Assembly (NCBI GenBank): GCA_944376035.1
Contig: CALWBJ010000020.1
Span: forward strand, 1 to 5,726
Reading direction: 5' to 3'
Source: an uncultured Clostridia bacterium
GTDB lineage: Bacteria > Bacillota > Clostridia > Christensenellales > Borkfalkiaceae
DNA: 5,726 bases
A program made the translations under genes and the position numbers. How positions within the stretch are numbered: position 1 is the stretch's first letter; each line of letters opens with the position of its first letter. Positions 1 to 5,726 of the stretch are shown here, piece after piece. The notes beneath the pieces were generated by a model. The model searched no databases. It had not been told where the DNA came from and saw only the letters and a program-made list of their open reading frames with translations.

Positions 1-1
1 T

Positions 2-1750
2 GCGGTAAATTTAAATGAGAAAAATTTTGACAGGGAACTGTATGCAAGGTCTTACATTGCGGTAACTTCGGACGGAACCGAAAGTTATGCTTATACAGAG
101 CAGACCGTAATAAAGAATATGTCCGACGTAGCAGTTGCGGCTCTTACCGACGACGGCGTACAATATGAGGCAGACGAAAAAGAAATACTTAAAAACTTTA
201 CCTTGGCAGGTAAGACGGCGTCCGTAAGCGGTTGGAGCGTGGTAGTAAACAGCAGAATAACAAGAGAATACGACGCGGAGGAAGACGCTTTAAAACTTAC
301 ATTAAACACTTCCGACGAGTTGACAGACGGTGCGATAGTCAGCCAGTATAATGCCGCTTCCGTAAGCGACGGATTTTTAAGGGCGGCGCTGGCAAACGGA
401 AATAAATACTTTAAGTTCTCTTACAAAGTAAACGACGCGTTTATGACTTTTGCCAAATTCGCCATTTACAACAGGAAAGACGGCGGAAACAGCGGCGAAG
501 AGGGAGCATACGACAGATATACCGTGGAAAGTGCCGACGAATGGCATACTTACGTTATGGATATAGAAAAATTCCTTGCGCTTCCGGATACTGATAATGT
601 GTTCACCATAAGCATCAACGGCAATGCAAGTTCGATACTTATAAAGGACTTCGCATATGCTACGGAGGAAGATTACAACAACTTTATTCCTAAGGAAGAT
701 ACCGACAACATATTCAATCAGGAAAACTCTGCTTTGTGGCAGGTAGCAAACAGCGGCGTCAGGCAGGTTGGATACGACTCATCGGAAAAGGCTCTTTTTG
801 TTCATTCATTGACAACGGTAGGGGATACGACTGCAAAAGACGCCGTGGTTTATATGGACGTATCTTCAATAAGGGCAAAATACCAAGCAGGCGCAGCGGC
901 TTTGAGTTTCTATGTGAAAGCAGGCAGTTATAATCAATCTGCTATACATCCCACGTTAGGTTGCGGAATAAGGGTATACGGCAAAGTAAAAGATGGACTT
1001 GACGGTGTCCAGATTATGGAAGGAAATGACGGAATATACGTTGAAGGCGACATGAAGTTCACCGAAACAGACGTGTATCAGCAGTACGTAATAGACCTTG
1101 CGGCATTCTTCGCAATGGGAGACGATATCAATTATCTGGGCATAGTGGTTCATAACGCAAACGGTTCTTATATGTACTTCAAAGACGCAACGTATATGAA
1201 TGCGGAAGAACTGAACGCTTATAATGATGCACATCCTGAAAATAAGGATCTCTTCGGTGAGAAACTGGCTTCCAAATGGATTGTAGCGGCTCCGGGACAG
1301 ATAACCGTATCATACGACAGCGCGGAAAGCGCTGTAAAGTTTGCTGATTCAAACGATCACAATATATCTGCAAGACATGCGGTTGCATACTTCGATATCG
1401 GTGCGATTAAGAGTGCATTTGACAGCGGGTATACTTCATTTACATTCAAAGTAAAGGCGGACGAGACAAGTCTTGCAAATACCGAAAGTTTCAGAATATT
1501 CGGCAAAGTGAATCCCGGACTGGACGGCGGCGGTATAGTCAACGAGACTGACGGAATCTATTTGTACGAGGACGTAATGTCAATCGAACTTGTTTCGGGC
1601 GAATACGCTCTTGTCGAAATAGATCTTGCGGCATTCTTTGCTATTGACGACGCGGCGGTATCGGAAGATCCTGCAAAAGAAATAAACTATCTCGGTTTTG
1701 TAATACCTAACGGAACCGTTTGGATGAAAAACGCGGCGTTCATAAAATAA
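2..1750 (+). CDS. C-terminal part of a large secreted/surface protein with three tandem ~175-aa modules (5' partial)
   Basis: The reading frame is open to the left edge, so the ATG at 119 is internal and the true start lies upstream; 582 residues are visible, ending at a TAA. Residues 1-44 look like the last strands of an Fn3-like domain (RSYIAVTSDGTESYAYTE, then a closing NMSDVA), an edge common in clostridial extracellular proteins. Three tandem modules follow at about residues 57-230, 231-409 and 410-582. Each has an early Trp (W78, W246, W426), alternating beta-type segments, an Asp in a conserved [VM]-[MIE]-[IM]-D-[IL] strand (D187, D365, D541) and a final strand of the type '[IMV]-x-[IFM]-K-[DN]-[FA]'. 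Modules 2 and 3 also share GKVxxGLDG (G327, G501). This pattern resembles jelly-roll carbohydrate-binding modules, but no family is assigned with confidence. There is no C-terminal membrane helix, LPxTG motif or SLH domain, so any anchor or catalytic domain must be N-terminal and out of view. It sits upstream of a sugar importer, suggesting a glycan-related role (inference). Confidence 0.9.
   Translation, partial: AVNLNEKNFDRELYARSYIAVTSDGTESYAYTEQTVIKNMSDVAVAALTDDGVQYEADEKEILKNFTLAGKTASVSGWSVVVNSRITREYDAEEDALKLTLNTSDELTDGAIVSQYNAASVSDGFLRAALANGNKYFKFSYKVNDAFMTFAKFAIYNRKDGGNSGEEGAYDRYTVESADEWHTYVMDIEKFLALPDTDNVFTISINGNASSILIKDFAYATEEDYNNFIPKEDTDNIFNQENSALWQVANSGVRQVGYDSSEKALFVHSLTTVGDTTAKDAVVYMDVSSIRAKYQAGAAALSFYVKAGSYNQSAIHPTLGCGIRVYGKVKDGLDGVQIMEGNDGIYVEGDMKFTETDVYQQYVIDLAAFFAMGDDINYLGIVVHNANGSYMYFKDATYMNAEELNAYNDAHPENKDLFGEKLASKWIVAAPGQITVSYDSAESAVKFADSNDHNISARHAVAYFDIGAIKSAFDSGYTSFTFKVKADETSLANTESFRIFGKVNPGLDGGGIVNETDGIYLYEDVMSIELVSGEYALVEIDLAAFFAIDDAAVSEDPAKEINYLGFVIPNGTVWMKNAAFIK
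170..691 (+). repeat. Module 1 of three tandem protein repeats (diverged copy)
   Basis: About 174 codons within the modular protein. It aligns with modules 2 and 3 by its early Trp (SGWSVV), the strand WHTYVMDIEKFLAL, the segment FTISINGNASSILIKDFAY, and the linker TEEDYNNF, which corresponds to NAEELNAY after module 2. It lacks the GKVxxGLDG motif shared by the other two and has NRKDGGNSGEEGAYDRY in roughly that place. It is the most diverged copy. Unit boundaries are approximate. Confidence 0.65.
692..1228 (+). repeat. Module 2 of three tandem protein repeats
   Basis: About 179 codons. It shares with module 3 the blocks SALWQV/ASKWIV, IRVYGKVKDGLDG/FRIFGKVNPGLDG, NDGIYVEGD/TDGIYLYED, IDLAAFFAM/IDLAAFFAI and INYLGIVV/INYLGFVI. 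At DNA level, 1090-1110 matches 1618-1638 with one mismatch in 21 bases, an offset of exactly 176 codons, which points to a relatively recent duplication of modules 2 and 3. Confidence 0.8.
1229..1747 (+). repeat. Module 3 of three tandem protein repeats (C-terminal)
   Basis: About 173 codons, ending exactly at the end of the protein after the final strand VWMKNAAFIK. It is closest to module 2 and carries a short acidic insertion (around AAVSEDPAKE) before the INYLG strand. The protein stops as soon as the fold would be complete, so the three modules form the extreme C-terminus. Confidence 0.8.
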
Positions 1751-1781
1751 AAAATTAAAAATCAAGTAAAAAGCGATTGTA

Positions 1782-1821
1782 TTTCCCGTCTGCGAGTAAA
1801 TATATACCCGCAGACGGGGAA
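1782..1821 (+). terminator. Probable transcription terminator after the modular protein gene
   Basis: A perfect 10-bp GC-rich stem pairs CCCGTCTGCG (1785-1794) with CGCAGACGGG (1809-1818). It is extended by one G-U and two A-U pairs, with a 14-base AT-rich loop. It starts about 30 bases after the stop codon and has A-rich sequence upstream. The weak point is the tail: the stem is followed by AAATTGCGGTTTT rather than an immediate U-run, so intrinsic termination may be inefficient. It could instead protect the 3' end of the upstream mRNA. Confidence 0.55.
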
Positions 1822-1940
1822 AATTGCGGTTTTAAAATACAATAAAAAGGCAATACATAACTTAGACATAAAAATTCTCTCGGCAGAATTAAAATGTAGA
1901 ATAAAATCTTGAAAAAGATAATGAAATTTTAACACTTAAA

Positions 1941-1989
1941 ACTAAAATAATAAAATACAAAAATACAAAAATATAAAACAAAAAAATAC
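1941..1989. repeat. A-rich tract with imperfect AAAATAC microrepeats
   Basis: The + strand is almost entirely A with spaced C and T. AAAATAC-like units recur at 1952, 1959, 1967 (as AAAAATAT) and 1980-1989. It may act as an UP-like or bent-DNA element, or may simply be low-complexity spacer; no function is claimed. Confidence 0.5.
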
Positions 1990-2005
1990 GCTGAAACATT
2001 GTATG

Positions 2006-2037
2006 CGGATTAACGGCTCAAAATGCCGAATAATCCG
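2006..2037. promoter_or_regulatory. Two-part inverted repeat upstream of the promoter
   Basis: CGGATTA (2006-2012) pairs with TAATCCG (2031-2037), and inside it CGGC (2014-2017) pairs with GCCG (2025-2028). The two stems are separated by a small A/AA internal loop and closed by a 7-base loop. It lies about 40 bases upstream of the candidate -35 box and has no U-tract. It could be an operator for a dimeric regulator or an RNA hairpin from read-through transcription. Confidence 0.4.
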
Positions 2038-2076
2038 AATAGTTAATTTTCAATATTATAGGAAAAAATCTTTTGA

Positions 2077-2106
2077 TTGAGAAACGGACAAATCGGCTGG
2101 TATTAC
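2077..2106 (+). promoter_or_regulatory. Candidate sigma-A-type promoter for the transporter operon
   Basis: TTGAGA at 2077-2082 (5 of 6 to the -35 consensus) is followed after 18 bases by TATTAC at 2101-2106 (4 of 6 to the -10 consensus), preceded by TGG, which fits the extended -10 TGn motif. The start of transcription would fall near 2112-2115, giving a leader of about 110 bases. This is the best match I found by eye in the spacer; other start sites are possible. Confidence 0.4.
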
Positions 2107-2109
2107 ATT

Positions 2110-2127
2110 ATTAAAAAATTTTTTAAT
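2110..2127. promoter_or_regulatory. 18-bp perfect A6T6 palindrome at the predicted transcription start
   Basis: ATTAAAAAATTTTTTAAT is a perfect palindrome with central A6T6. It overlaps the start point expected from the candidate promoter just upstream. A repressor site is plausible from its symmetry and position, but an A/T-only palindrome in AT-rich DNA may also be chance or an intrinsically bent segment. Confidence 0.35.
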
Positions 2128-2172
2128 GTTTTAACCCGAGAAATCATGCCTGCTGACCAGTTCTGAGTGGCA

Positions 2173-2203
2173 AATCCGTCTGCTTCTTATAAAGAAGCGG
2201 ATT
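2173..2203 (+). promoter_or_regulatory. Leader hairpin before the binding-protein gene
   Basis: GCTTCTT (2182-2188) pairs perfectly with AAGAAGC (2192-2198) across a 3-base loop, and AATCC (2173-2177) pairs with GGATT (2199-2203) beyond a 4-base bulge on the 5' side. It ends 10 bases before the AGGAG site and leaves that site free, so it more likely stabilises the 5' end of the mRNA or serves as a protein or RNA contact than blocks translation directly. No U-run follows, so it is not a standard attenuator. Confidence 0.45.
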
Positions 2204-2213
2204 AAAAATAGAG

Positions 2214-2218
2214 AGGAG
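2214..2218 (+). promoter_or_regulatory. Ribosome binding site of the solute-binding protein gene
   Basis: AGGAG lies within the purine run GAGAGGAGAG, seven bases before the ATG at 2226. It fixes that ATG as the start, and the encoded N-terminus is a lipoprotein signal peptide, which agrees. Confidence 0.85.
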
Positions 2219-2225
2219 AGTATAG

Positions 2226-4052
2226 ATGAAAAAAGTATTCAGAAATTTTGTGGCGCTGTTTATAGTTGCGATCATGTGTGCATTCACCGGAAGCGCTTGT
2301 ATGGGAACGAGCGTAGGTCCGGAGGTTGATACCAGCAGAACGCAGATTTACGTTTCGGCGTACGAAGGCGGAAACGGTGTTGAATGGCTTAAAGACTTTG
2401 CTGCCGAATGGGAGGAAACTTCTCCTTATGCAAAAGATTATCAGATAATGGTAAACGGAAACAAGACCGGACAGGCGGATATAGTAAGTACTATAAAATC
2501 GCAGGCACAGACCGCGACTACACCGTCCATTTATATATCCGGACAGGCAAACTATTCCGAATTAATATATTTGGGACTTTTGGAAAATCTTGAAGACGTT
2601 CTCGACATGAAAGTTGACGGAGAGAACGGCGGAACCATAGGCGATAAAATGGGAACGGACGATGCGTTCCTCAAAGAATGGAAAGAGACCGCGTCCGATA
2701 ACGGAGAAGGGATGTATCTTCTTCCGCAGGCAGATAATTTCGGACTTATGGTATTCGATTACGAATATTTCCTTGAAAACGATTTTCTTCTCTATGCCGA
2801 CGCAGACGACGAGGAAGTTAAAACCGCGCTCACCGCTCAGGGAATAGAGACAGAAAAAATGGGCAAAAGGCTTGTACTCAAAAATTATACGGGAGGTTAT
2901 AAGTATTTCAATTACGAAGAAGGGGATTTCATTCTTACATGCGGTAAGGACGGAATATACGGCAGTTACGATGACGGACAGCCGCAGACAGAAGCAGAAT
3001 TTGCTAATATGCTGCAGATGATAAAGGACAGTGCAAATAAATCCAAACCCTTTATATGGACCAGTCAATATTCCGATTACGTTGACCTTGTAACCAATGC
3101 GGCTATGGTACAGTATCTCGGTATCGAAGAAGCCAACACTTTCTTTGATTTCGACGGACCTATAACAATAGACGGAAAGGTTGAAAACATAAATATAGAT
3201 ACAGGATATAAAGTATACGGCAACGACGGGCTTAAAGTTGCTTATAAATTCCTCGACAATTATTTCAATAAGCCCGAGAACTACTATTCGCAGATATATC
3301 AGTCGGATATATCGCACACAACTGCACAGAGTTACTTCCTCTATGCGCATAAGCAGAAAGCGGAAGGTAAAGAGTATGCAAACATTCTTGTTGACGGAGA
3401 ATGGTTTGAGAACGAAGCGGCAGCGACTTTCGCGTCTATGGAAAACGAAGGCAGAGGAATGGGCGACAGGGAATACCGCATTTTGTTCCTGCCGTATTTA
3501 GAAGGTCAGAAAGGAATAGACGGTAACGGCAACGGCAGCGTTGTGAGCGTAATGAACAACGGTTCTATATTCGTGCCTAAGCAGAGTGATGCCGAAAAAT
3601 TAAAGGCTATAAAAGATTTCATAGGCTTTATGCTTAAAGACAGTTCGTTGCAGCACTACACGACTACTTGCGGAGCAATGCTTGCATACGATTATGAACT
3701 TACCGACGAGCAGTATGAACAGTTGACTCCGTTCGGTCAGATTTGTTATCAGATTCATAAGGACACGGAAAACGTATATCTTTCGAGATATGCACATAAG
3801 AACCTTTCTTCGCCGCTCGGAATAGCGTCGGATAGTTTTTCTAAGGCGCATTTCCCGTCGAGCATAAATAACGGCGCGTCGGTACCCTCGATAATCAGAG
3901 GATTGTACGAGGCAAAGAATATGGAAGGAACGACCGGTAAAGCGGCATGGGAACTTGTTTACGAAGGTTCGAAGAATTTTTATTCGCCGGCAAAATGGGC
4001 GGAAATAGTTGAAGCAGCGAGAAATGAAGGATTTTATCCTGCGGAAAATTAG
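2226..4052 (+). CDS. ABC transporter extracellular solute-binding lipoprotein, probably sugar-binding
   Basis: This protein would capture the substrate outside the membrane and deliver it to the permeases encoded next. Residues 1-25 are a lipoprotein-type signal: basic MKKVFRN, a hydrophobic core, then GSAC with the probable lipid-bearing Cys at 25. The -3 residue is Gly rather than the usual Leu, so the lipobox is atypical. The mature part reads as a family-1 (sugar) binding protein: an early strand QIYVSAYEGGNGVEWLKDFAAEWEE, a central LVDGEWFENEA segment (near 390), and NNGSIFVPKQSDAEKLKAIKDFIGFML (from about 444), the usual late 'packing strand plus helix' region. At 608 residues it is well above the typical 400-450. 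A Gly/Asp-rich loop, KDGIYGSYDDGQ (residues 241-252), resembles a cation-binding loop. The gene ends 16 bases before the first permease gene, consistent with one operon. The sugar cannot be read from the sequence. Confidence 0.92.
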   Translation: MKKVFRNFVALFIVAIMCAFTGSACMGTSVGPEVDTSRTQIYVSAYEGGNGVEWLKDFAAEWEETSPYAKDYQIMVNGNKTGQADIVSTIKSQAQTATTPSIYISGQANYSELIYLGLLENLEDVLDMKVDGENGGTIGDKMGTDDAFLKEWKETASDNGEGMYLLPQADNFGLMVFDYEYFLENDFLLYADADDEEVKTALTAQGIETEKMGKRLVLKNYTGGYKYFNYEEGDFILTCGKDGIYGSYDDGQPQTEAEFANMLQMIKDSANKSKPFIWTSQYSDYVDLVTNAAMVQYLGIEEANTFFDFDGPITIDGKVENINIDTGYKVYGNDGLKVAYKFLDNYFNKPENYYSQIYQSDISHTTAQSYFLYAHKQKAEGKEYANILVDGEWFENEAAATFASMENEGRGMGDREYRILFLPYLEGQKGIDGNGNGSVVSVMNNGSIFVPKQSDAEKLKAIKDFIGFMLKDSSLQHYTTTCGAMLAYDYELTDEQYEQLTPFGQICYQIHKDTENVYLSRYAHKNLSSPLGIASDSFSKAHFPSSINNGASVPSIIRGLYEAKNMEGTTGKAAWELVYEGSKNFYSPAKWAEIVEAARNEGFYPAEN

Positions 4053-4068
4053 TTTTATCTGGTGAGTT

Positions 4069-4998
4069 ATGAATAAAAACAAAAAGAAAAAGCCGATAAA
4101 TCAGATACTTGTTTCAAAATACATTTTTGTCGGTTCGATACTTTTTTATCCGCTTTTGATGTTCTGTGTATTCTATATAGGAACCAATCTTAACTCTATA
4201 TTGATGGCGTTCCAGAGTATAAGCATCAGAGGCGAAGTAAGTTTTGCGGGTCTATCGAACTTTTCCGAGTTTATAAAAAACTGTTTCGGAGGAAATCCTT
4301 ACGTAACGATAGGTCTTAAAAACTCAATAAAAGTGTATTTTATAAACCTGGTTATATGTGTTCCGTTATATATTCTGTTTTCCTATATACTTTTCAAAAA
4401 GTGTATAGGAAACAGGGTAATAAGAGCGGTGGTAATGACTCCGTCGATAGTATCGGGATTTATAATGTGTCTTATATTCAAAAATTTTGTTACGATGGGT
4501 CTGCCGGAGTTTCTGAACGGACTGTTCGGAGTGGAGATACCGAACTTATTAAGGGATGCCAGGACATCTCTCGCGACAAACATATTCTATGCTATATGGA
4601 CGTCGTTTGCGACGTCGCTGATAGTTTATCCCAATGCGATGAAAGAGATAGACGAAGGGATAATAGAGGCGGGAAGAGTTGACGGAATAAACAATATGTT
4701 TTCCGAACTGAGACACATAATACTGCCGCTCATATATCCGACGCTTTCGACATTCATAATAACGGGATTTTCCTCGATACTTACGGACGGCGGAGTTGTG
4801 GCGACATTCTACATGTACGACGCACCGCTTGAAGTATACAACATGGGATATTATTACTGGACGATGGTTGCCAATGCGCGGACGAGCGGATATCCGGAAC
4901 TTGCGGCGGGAGGACTTCTGATGACTGCGGTAGTCGCGCCGTTGACACTGCTTCTCAGATGGTTTTTAAACAAACACGATCCGAGCAGCGATTATTGA
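4069..4998 (+). CDS. Sugar ABC transporter permease, MalF type
   Basis: This is one of the two membrane subunits forming the channel of a binding-protein-dependent sugar importer. After a basic N-terminus (MNKNKKKK) there are about six predicted membrane segments, near residues 18-38, 88-109, 117-137, 168-188, 223-243 and 280-300. The cytoplasmic EAA loop that contacts the ATPase is clear: IIEAGRVDGINNM, with E200-A201-G202 and D205-G206, followed by IILPLIYP around 217-224. The length of 309 residues is normal for the family, while MalF of E. coli itself is longer. GGTGAG lies two bases before the ATG; this matches the 3' end of the Shine-Dalgarno consensus, which explains the short apparent spacing. 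The start is 16 bases after the binding-protein gene and the stop is 12 bases before the next gene, so co-transcription is likely. Substrate specificity is not predictable. Confidence 0.95.
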   Translation: MNKNKKKKPINQILVSKYIFVGSILFYPLLMFCVFYIGTNLNSILMAFQSISIRGEVSFAGLSNFSEFIKNCFGGNPYVTIGLKNSIKVYFINLVICVPLYILFSYILFKKCIGNRVIRAVVMTPSIVSGFIMCLIFKNFVTMGLPEFLNGLFGVEIPNLLRDARTSLATNIFYAIWTSFATSLIVYPNAMKEIDEGIIEAGRVDGINNMFSELRHIILPLIYPTLSTFIITGFSSILTDGGVVATFYMYDAPLEVYNMGYYYWTMVANARTSGYPELAAGGLLMTAVVAPLTLLLRWFLNKHDPSSDY

Positions 4999-5010
4999 TA
5001 GAGGTTAACT

Positions 5011-5726
5011 ATGGAAATTGCCGAAATTAAAAAAGAGGTTAATGACAGCAGTTCGTGTTCAAACGGGAACGACAGCGGAAAAATCCACAGGACGGCGTTG
5101 GAGCGGTTCGGATCGTTTTTCAAATGGTTTTTGTGGGGATTGCTTGTAGTATATTGTATATCCCTTATAATACCTATAATATGGTTATTACTGAACTCGG
5201 TAAAAACGCAGCAGGACTATATATTGCACCCGTTCGGTTGGCCGCAGGAGTGGGTATTTTCCAACTATGCCGAAGTTTTTGACGTATTGAAAATACAACT
5301 TACGGCAAAAGACGGTTCGCTCATGGAATACGGGGTATTACCGATGGCGATATACAGTATAATTTACAGTTTCGGGCAGTGCTTTTTTATAGTTCTCAAC
5401 CTGACTCTTGTGGCCTACGTAATAGCGAGATATAATTTTATAGGCAGAAATTTTCTTTTCTCGCTCGGTATAGTAATAATGATAGTGCCGATAGTCGGGT
5501 CTCTGCCTGCGGCAATGGTACTGAAAACAAAGTTCGGTATATATAACAATATGTTTTTATTTATAATAACATCTGTGTCCACGGCGTTTTCAGGTCTGCA
5601 TTTTCTTTTGCTGCACGCTGCGTTCAAGAACATTCCGCAATCGTATTCGGAGGCGGTATTCCTTGACGGGGGCGGACATTATACCGCGCTGTTCAGAGTT
5701 ATGCTTCCGATGATAGCGCCGACGTG
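5011..5726 (+). CDS. Sugar ABC transporter permease, MalG type (3' partial)
   Basis: The frame is open from the ATG at 5011 to the right edge, giving 238 codons with no stop; about 50-60 residues are probably missing. GAGGT five bases before the ATG supports the start. The first 32 or so residues are polar, with a Ser/Asn/Asp-rich stretch (NDSSSCSNGNDSG). Membrane segments lie near 39-61, 112-139, 148-171 and 182-203. The MalG-type signature follows segment 1: NSVKTQQDYILHPFGWPQEW then FSNYAEVF. The EAA loop is visible at the end: PQSYSEAVFLDGGGHYTALF (E214, A215, D219, G220), then LPMIAPT. Between the first two membrane segments is an extracellular insertion, LKIQLTAKDGSLMEYGVLP (residues 93-111), longer than in E. 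coli MalG. It would pair with the MalF-type subunit upstream. Confidence 0.93.
   Translation, partial: MEIAEIKKEVNDSSSCSNGNDSGKIHRTALERFGSFFKWFLWGLLVVYCISLIIPIIWLLLNSVKTQQDYILHPFGWPQEWVFSNYAEVFDVLKIQLTAKDGSLMEYGVLPMAIYSIIYSFGQCFFIVLNLTLVAYVIARYNFIGRNFLFSLGIVIMIVPIVGSLPAAMVLKTKFGIYNNMFLFIITSVSTAFSGLHFLLLHAAFKNIPQSYSEAVFLDGGGHYTALFRVMLPMIAPT

Larger units (their letters stand above)
1751..2225. other. 475-base AT-rich intergenic regulatory region
   Basis: The stretch has no convincing gene: ATG-started frames on the + strand are only a few codons long (for example at 2024 and 2147) and lack ribosome binding sites. From left to right it holds a strong GC-rich hairpin (about 1782-1821), a short 6-bp inverted repeat (1873-1878 with 1885-1890), an A-rich tract with AAAATAC-like microrepeats (1941-1989), a two-part hairpin (2006-2037), a candidate promoter (2077-2106), an A6T6 palindrome (2110-2127), a leader hairpin (2173-2203) and a ribosome binding site (2214-2218). 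It appears to separate two transcription units. Confidence 0.8.

Noticed and set aside
119..1750. ATG at 119 as the start of the modular protein
   Set aside because: The frame continues open to the left edge and encodes sensible Fn3-like sequence there, and the ATG has no ribosome binding site; it is an internal Met.
1873..1890. Short inverted repeat AATTCT...AGAATT
   Set aside because: It has only 6 AT-rich pairs and no following T-run; such repeats are expected by chance in this AT-rich spacer.
1941..1989. A-rich microrepeats as a CRISPR-like or tandem-repeat array
   Set aside because: The units are irregular, only 5-10 bases long and without spacers; this is low-complexity sequence.
2024..2047. 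Tiny open frame MPNNPNS in the spacer
   Set aside because: It is only seven codons, has no ribosome binding site, and overlaps the inverted repeat.
2078..2091. Possible catabolite-control (cre) site, TGAGAAACGGACA
   Set aside because: The spacing between TG and CG is one base too long for the cre consensus and the downstream half matches poorly.
2562..3350. 262-codon open frame on the minus strand inside the binding-protein gene
   Set aside because: It is fully antisense to a confident gene, is rich in Ile/Phe/Cys/Val as expected of a shadow frame, and no domain or ribosome binding site is evident.
3600..4082. 160-codon minus-strand open frame across the binding-protein end and permease start
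   Set aside because: It is antisense to two supported genes, Arg/Phe/Cys-rich with no recognisable domain, and is explained by codon bias of the + strand genes.

Overview
The window reads as a carbohydrate-acquisition locus from a Gram-positive, probably clostridial (Bacillota) bacterium. The reasons are a lipoprotein-type solute-binding protein, purine-rich AGGAG-type ribosome binding sites, frequent ATA and AGA codons with AT-rich spacers, and an extracellular protein fragment with an Fn3-like edge of the kind common in Clostridia surface proteins. Placement below phylum/class is not possible from the sequence alone. All supported genes lie on the + strand.

Layout. Positions 2-1750 hold the C-terminal 582 codons of a large extracellular-type protein whose start lies upstream of the window. 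Most of what is visible is three tandem, diverged copies of a roughly 175-residue predicted beta-sandwich module. Positions 1751-2225 are a 475-base AT-rich spacer. It holds a strong GC-rich hairpin just after the first gene (probable terminator), an A-rich tract, a second hairpin, a candidate promoter with an extended -10, an 18-bp A6T6 palindrome at the expected transcription start, and a leader hairpin just before a good ribosome binding site. Positions 2226-5726 are the beginning of an operon: a 608-residue solute-binding lipoprotein, a MalF-type permease (309 aa) and a MalG-type permease that runs off the right edge (238 codons visible).

Working together, the binding protein would capture an oligosaccharide outside the membrane and the two permeases would form the transport channel. 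No ATPase gene is visible; it may lie downstream or be a shared MsmX-type ATPase encoded elsewhere. The modular protein upstream may bind or process the polysaccharide that supplies the substrate, but this link rests only on adjacency. The most interesting items are the triplicated module, the unusually long binding protein with a Gly/Asp-rich loop, and the structured promoter/leader region between the two transcription units. I see no CRISPR array, insertion sequence, tRNA, rRNA or defence system.
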